Under the pieces are notes generated by a model. The model was given only the letters and a program-made list of their open reading frames with translations, was not told where the DNA came from and searched no databases. A DNA stretch of 64,000 nt from BOG-908 sp963692875. GTDB lineage: Bacteria; Pseudomonadota; Alphaproteobacteria; Acetobacterales; Acetobacteraceae. A program made the position numbers and the translations under genes. Location of the stretch: positions 1,674,001 through 1,738,000 of the forward strand of contig OZ240673.1 of NCBI GenBank assembly GCA_965198755.1, written 5' to 3'. Below, one piece after another: positions 60,515-64,000 of the stretch; position 1 is the stretch's first letter; every line of letters begins with the position of its first letter.

Positions 60515-60770
60515 CAGGCAAGCGCCTCTTCGCGAAACGAACCAAGCTTTTGTCTCCGTGAAGGGCGCCGTGTGTGGCGTGTCGTTTCGGCTGTCCGCGG
60601 CGGCGCCCTGGACAGCAGGCCCGAACCGGTGACGAACCAAACGAATGGTTGTGTTCCTCCAAGGCCAACCGGAACAGTCGTGCGGCTACGCGTGCTGCAA
60701 GAAACTCCGCGACAGCGGGGATACAGGTTTTTGCTGCTTTTCAAAAAAGCCGGCGTTGCTGTCTCAACAC
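60513..60770. repeat. Palindromic element PE27 (degenerate, split)
   Basis: Starts GCAGGCAAGCGCC right at the MATE stop. Left hairpin reduced to CCTCTTCGCGAAACGAACC. About 150 bp of unrelated sequence follow. A right half with AAACTCCGCGACAGCGGGG and TTTTTGCTGCTTTTCAAAAAAGC ends at about 60770. Between convergent genes. Confidence 0.65.
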
Positions 60771-60786
60771 GTCCAGCAACGAATTC

Positions 60787-62205
60787 TCATCCCGCAGTCC
60801 CCAGACCAGTCCCGTAGGCCTCTGCCATCTTCGCAATCTGCGCCAGCTTTGCGTGGAACACCGACCAGTCATCGGCCGCAGCGATCGGCGCCCAGACCTC
60901 TTCCACCTCGTCGATCAGCATCGTGCACGGCCGGCCAGCAAAATACCCGTGTGTGAGCGCCTGCGCGTCCGCCGCCCCGTAGTCCTCCAGCAAGCCACGG
61001 AACCGCTCGAACACTTCGCCCTCGTAATACTCTGCGGCCGGCCCGGATCGCGCGCGACGCTCGCTCTGCGCGCCGCAGAACCAGTCGAAGAACACCTGCT
61101 CGAACGGTGCGCCCGACCGCTGCAGGAACGTCCAGAACGCCTCGGACAACGCCGCGTCCGCAGCCTCACCGCGCGAGGCCAGCCCGAGCCTGCGCACCAC
61201 GCTGACTGCCAGCTCCTGCCGGAACGCCGGCACGTAGACGGCCAGCGCGCCTTCCAGCCGCTCCTGCGGCGCCAGCGGCAGCAGGCATTCGGCCAGCCGC
61301 ACCAGGTTCCACAGCAGCGTGTCAGGCTGGCGCCCGTACGCGTACAACCCGGAGTGGTCGAAGTAGGCCGCGGTGAACGCCGGGTCGTAGGTCGGCAGGA
61401 ACCGCCACGGCCCGTAGTCGAAGCTCTCGCCGGTGACGTTGATGTTGTCGGTGTTGAGCACCCCGTGCACGAACCCGGCCGCCATCCACGAGGCACCCAG
61501 CCGCGCCACACGCAGGCACACCGCTTCGAGGAACGCCACCGTCCGCTCTGCCGGATCCTTCCGCCACGCCTCGCCGATCGCCACCTGCACCGAGTGGTCC
61601 ACCAGGCGCCGCAGCGAGTCGGTATCCTGCAGGTAGGCGAGACGCTGGAAAGTGCCGATGCGAATGTGCGTGTGGCTGAGCCTGACTAGCACCGCGCTGC
61701 GCGTGGGCGAGGGCTCGTCGCCGCGCACCAGCGCCTCGCCGGTCTCCACCAGGCTGAACGACTTCGACGTGTAGACGCCGAGCGCCTCCAGCATCGCGGT
61801 GGCCAGCACCTCGCGCACGCCGCCCTTCAGCGTCAGCCGCCCATCCGCGGTGCGCGACCACGGCGTGGTGCCGCTGCCCTTGGTGCCGAGGTCGAGCAGC
61901 CGGCCGTCCACCGGATCAACCAGCTGGGCGAACAGGAAGCCGCGGCCGTCGCCGAGCTCGGGGTTGTAGCTGCGGAACTGATGGCCGTGGTAGCACAAGG
62001 CGAGCGGCCGCTCGAAGCTTCCGGGCAGCGGCGTGAAACGGCCGAAATGGTCGAGCCACGCGGCGTCGGACAGGTCGCCCAGGCCCACGCGCTGCGCCCA
62101 AGGCTGGTTGCGATAGCGCAGCACGTGCTGCGGAAAACAGGCGGGCTCGACCTCGTCGTAGAAGGCGGGGCCTAGGCTAGCGTGGGCAAGCGAGGGGGTG
62201 AACAG
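60787..62205 (-). CDS. selO: Protein adenylyltransferase SelO
   Basis: About 472 residues from a CTG at 62205. SelO pseudokinases AMPylate protein Ser/Thr/Tyr residues. Seen: N-terminal FTPSLAHASLGPAFYDEVEPACFPQHVLRYRN, DLGTKGSGTTPWSRTADGRLTLKGGVREVL (nucleotide pocket), HGVLNTDNINVTGESFDYGPW (catalytic/metal Asp region) and YDPAF. There is no in-frame ATG; GTG at 62124 would remove the conserved N-terminal 27 residues. The CTG has GGAG eight bases upstream. The frame is also open further upstream into PE28. The start is therefore unusual. Confidence 0.9.
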   Translation of the reverse strand: MFTPSLAHASLGPAFYDEVEPACFPQHVLRYRNQPWAQRVGLGDLSDAAWLDHFGRFTPLPGSFERPLALCYHGHQFRSYNPELGDGRGFLFAQLVDPVDGRLLDLGTKGSGTTPWSRTADGRLTLKGGVREVLATAMLEALGVYTSKSFSLVETGEALVRGDEPSPTRSAVLVRLSHTHIRIGTFQRLAYLQDTDSLRRLVDHSVQVAIGEAWRKDPAERTVAFLEAVCLRVARLGASWMAAGFVHGVLNTDNINVTGESFDYGPWRFLPTYDPAFTAAYFDHSGLYAYGRQPDTLLWNLVRLAECLLPLAPQERLEGALAVYVPAFRQELAVSVVRRLGLASRGEAADAALSEAFWTFLQRSGAPFEQVFFDWFCGAQSERRARSGPAAEYYEGEVFERFRGLLEDYGAADAQALTHGYFAGRPCTMLIDEVEEVWAPIAAADDWSVFHAKLAQIAKMAEAYGTGLGTAG

Positions 62206-62221
62206 AAAACCTACTCCAACA

Positions 62222-62358
62222 AAAGGAAGGCCTTCTTTTTCTGAGGAAAAAGAAGCAAAAAGACTTTTGTTCGGCTGTCGCAGACCTTTCCACGCGACAT
62301 ACCCAAGAGAACAAAAGTTTTTTGGTTCTTTTCTTTAAAAAAGAACTGCTCGCTTCCT
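62222..62358. repeat. Palindromic element PE28 (full)
   Basis: Left arm CCTTCTTTTTCTGAGGAAAAAGAAG, right arm GGTTC with TTTCTTTAAAAAAG drift. Lies between the SelO start and the histidine-kinase stop, both minus strand, and abuts the latter. Confidence 0.9.
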
Positions 62359-64000
62359 TAAGCCTGGATCATCCCACGTATCCGCACCGCCAGCGCATCC
62401 AGCGCGAACGGCTTGGAGATGATCTCCATGCCCGCTTCCAACGCCGCGCCCTGCCCCACCGCCGCGTTGTGTGCGTAGCCGGTCATGAACAGCACCCGCA
62501 GACCCGGCCGGATCAGCCGCGCCGCGTCCGCAAGCTGACGGCCGTTGAGCCCCGGGAGCCCCACGTCGGTCACCAGCAGGTCCACCCTGGCGCTCGACTG
62601 CAGCAAGGCCAGGCCCGCCGGACCGTCATGCGCTTCCAGCGCCCGGTAGCCAAGTTCCTGCAGCGTCTCGGTCACCAACAGGCGCACCGTCGGCTCGTCC
62701 TCGACCACCAGCACCGTCTCGCCGGCATCGGCCTTCGCCAGCCCCGCCTCCGCCGCCTCCGGCTCGCAATCCTCCCCGGCCGCCTCGCGCTCGCGCGGCA
62801 GGTAGAGCTTGAACGTCGTCCCCCGCCCCGGCTCGGAGTAGATCCGCACGTGGCCGTTGGACTGCTTGACGAAGCCGTACAGCATGGACAGGCCCAGACC
62901 CGTGCCCTGTCCCAGCGGCTTGGTGGTGAAGAACGGATCGAACGCCTTGGCGATCACGTCGGGCGACATGCCGGTGCCGCTGTCGGTCACCGACAGCAGC
63001 ACGTATTGCCCGGGCCTGACCTCGCCGCCCTGGCTGCGCGCGTAAGCCTCGTCCAGCACCGTGTTGGTCGTCTCGACCGTCAGCCGCCCGCCGCCCGGCA
63101 TCGCGTCACGCGCGTTGATCGCCAGGTTCAGCAGCGCGCTTTCCAGCTGGTGCGCGTCGCTCAGGATCGCCCACAGCCCGCCGGCCAGCGCCAGCTCCAG
63201 CTGCACGCCCGGCCCCAGCGTCCGGCGCAGCAGGTCCTCCATGCCGGCCACCAGCCGGTTGGCGTCCATCGGCTTGGGGTCGAGCGGCTGACGGCGCGCG
63301 AAGGCCAGCAGGCGCTGGGTCAGTGCCGCCGCGCGCTGGGCCGAGACGGTGGCCGCCGCAGCGTAGCGCAACAGTCCGTCGGTGCGCCCGGCGGTGAGCC
63401 GCCGCTGCAGCAGCTCCAGGCTGCCGACGATGCCGGTGAGCAGGTTGTTGAAGTCGTGCGCGATGCCGCCGGTCAGCTGGCCCACCGCCTCCATCTTCTG
63501 CGCCTGGCGCAGCTGCTCCTCGGCCGTGTGGCGCTCGGTCACGTCGATGGCTTCGGGCAGCACCGCCACCACGTGGCCCGCCGCGTCGCGGACCGGGCGC
63601 ACGGACAGGTCGTAGGTGCGCAGGCCAGCCGGAACGCGCAGGCTGATCTGCCGGCGCGTCTCGGTGCCGGCAGCGGCCTGGTCCACCGCCTCACACATCT
63701 GGTCCGGCATGCCCGGCGTCGCGGCGAACAGCGGCGAGAGGCAGAACCTGGCGCCGACCACGGCGCTTGCGGGCACGCCCATCACGGCCAGCGCGGTGGC
63801 GTTGATGTCCAGCAGCACGCCGTCGACCGAGACCAGGGCCTTGAGCAGGTAGCTGGTCTCGAACACCGCGCGCATGCGCGCCTCGCTCGCCTGCAGGGCG
63901 GCGGTGCGCTCCGCCACCTGCCGCTCCAGCCCGGCGTTGGCTTCCCGCAGGGCGGTCTCCGCCCGGGCGCGAGCCACCGCGTCCCAGATGCGCCCGGCGA
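62358..64000 (-). CDS. Hybrid sensor histidine kinase / response regulator (5' partial)
   Basis: The gene reaches the window end; at least 546 residues are visible, without its N-terminus. Order seen: a helical linker (ERQVAERTAALQASEARMRAV), a PAS domain (residues about 35-150 of the visible part), HisKA box GQLTGGIAHDFNNLLTGIVGS with the phospho-accepting His, HATPase with N-box LLNLAINARDAMPGGG, G1 VTDSGTGMSPDV and G2 GQGTGLGLSMLYGFVKQSNG, and a REC domain with Asp in LLVTDVGLPGLNG and Lys in SKPFAL. Membrane location unknown. It phosphorylates its own receiver; no partner regulator or output gene is near. Confidence 0.94.
   Translation of the reverse strand, partial: AGRIWDAVARARAETALREANAGLERQVAERTAALQASEARMRAVFETSYLLKALVSVDGVLLDINATALAVMGVPASAVVGARFCLSPLFAATPGMPDQMCEAVDQAAAGTETRRQISLRVPAGLRTYDLSVRPVRDAAGHVVAVLPEAIDVTERHTAEEQLRQAQKMEAVGQLTGGIAHDFNNLLTGIVGSLELLQRRLTAGRTDGLLRYAAAATVSAQRAAALTQRLLAFARRQPLDPKPMDANRLVAGMEDLLRRTLGPGVQLELALAGGLWAILSDAHQLESALLNLAINARDAMPGGGRLTVETTNTVLDEAYARSQGGEVRPGQYVLLSVTDSGTGMSPDVIAKAFDPFFTTKPLGQGTGLGLSMLYGFVKQSNGHVRIYSEPGRGTTFKLYLPREREAAGEDCEPEAAEAGLAKADAGETVLVVEDEPTVRLLVTETLQELGYRALEAHDGPAGLALLQSSARVDLLVTDVGLPGLNGRQLADAARLIRPGLRVLFMTGYAHNAAVGQGAALEAGMEIISKPFALDALAVRIRGMIQA

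Noticed and set aside
1329..62358. Palindromic elements considered as a CRISPR array or integron attC sites
   Set aside because: Copies are dispersed singly, not in an array with spacers, and there are no cas or integrase genes; arms are A/T hairpins unlike attC core sites.
1..64000. tRNA, rRNA and riboswitch genes
   Set aside because: No TPsiC-loop (GGTTCGA) cloverleaf or conserved riboswitch core was seen by eye. A covariance-model scan would be decisive.

Overview
The window is high-GC bacterial DNA with dense, mostly short operons. It looks like an alphaproteobacterium, most likely Acetobacteraceae or a close relative. The hints are the yebC-ruvC pair, a three-haem cytochrome c of the type that serves membrane-bound dehydrogenases, SelO, a Zur/Znu zinc locus, and frequent GTG/TTG starts with weak Shine-Dalgarno sites. 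No rRNA, tRNA or CRISPR array was recognised, so the assignment is inference from gene content and base composition.

Layout. 1-9.2 kb: an NtaA-type flavin monooxygenase (cut by the window start), two GNAT acetyltransferases, cstA plus its YbdD partner, a lipocalin-like protein, an ABM monooxygenase, yebC-ruvC. 9.4-20.6 kb: a GMC oxidoreductase and two surface-glycan groups (NAD-dependent epimerase + GT4 with a divergent secreted protein; GT2-GtrA + polytopic membrane protein), with an NmrA reductase and gamma-glutamyltransferase between them. 21.8-27.4 kb: a TolC/adaptor/CzcA-type heavy-metal RND operon. 27.5-31 kb: decayed, gene-poor DNA around one secreted beta-propeller. 31-36.5 kb: a zinc-uptake locus (TonB receptor, znuB, znuC, znuA) with Zur-box-like operators. 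36.7-40.2 kb: a copper-resistance operon (Cys/His/Met-rich protein, Met-rich lipoprotein, TolC-like lipoprotein, multicopper oxidase). 40.9-46.5 kb: a Tat-exported SDR, a broken cupin, a secreted repeat protein and a 944-residue beta-helix protein. 46.8-49.9 kb: phnM and a phosphonate-operon protein, the latter hit at its stop codon by an IS630-type element. 50.1-64 kb: YccF/PsiE membrane proteins, the three-haem cytochrome, glutathione reductase, DUF3224, an NAD(P)-aldehyde dehydrogenase, DUF3108, a membrane coiled-coil protein, a MATE exporter, SelO, and a hybrid histidine kinase cut by the window end.

The most striking feature is a nested palindromic element, here called PE, present at 28 loci (20 with both arms; the rest solo arms, degenerate copies or relics), about one per 2.3 kb. 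Each arm is an A/T-rich hairpin such as GGTTC-T6 / A6-GAACC. The two arms are inverted around a 45-60 bp GC-richer core. Copies sit within a few bases of stop codons at most operon ends and convergent junctions, which suggests bidirectional terminators. Arms come in several stem flavours with compensated base changes. The arm is open in five of six frames, and copies appear to supply protein termini: the leader of cstA, the whole leader of the RND adaptor, the leader of a secreted protein, and the tail of the GMC oxidoreductase. Two copies lie inside ~190-bp MITE-like units whose ends match the IS630-type element in the same window, which suggests a mobilisation route.
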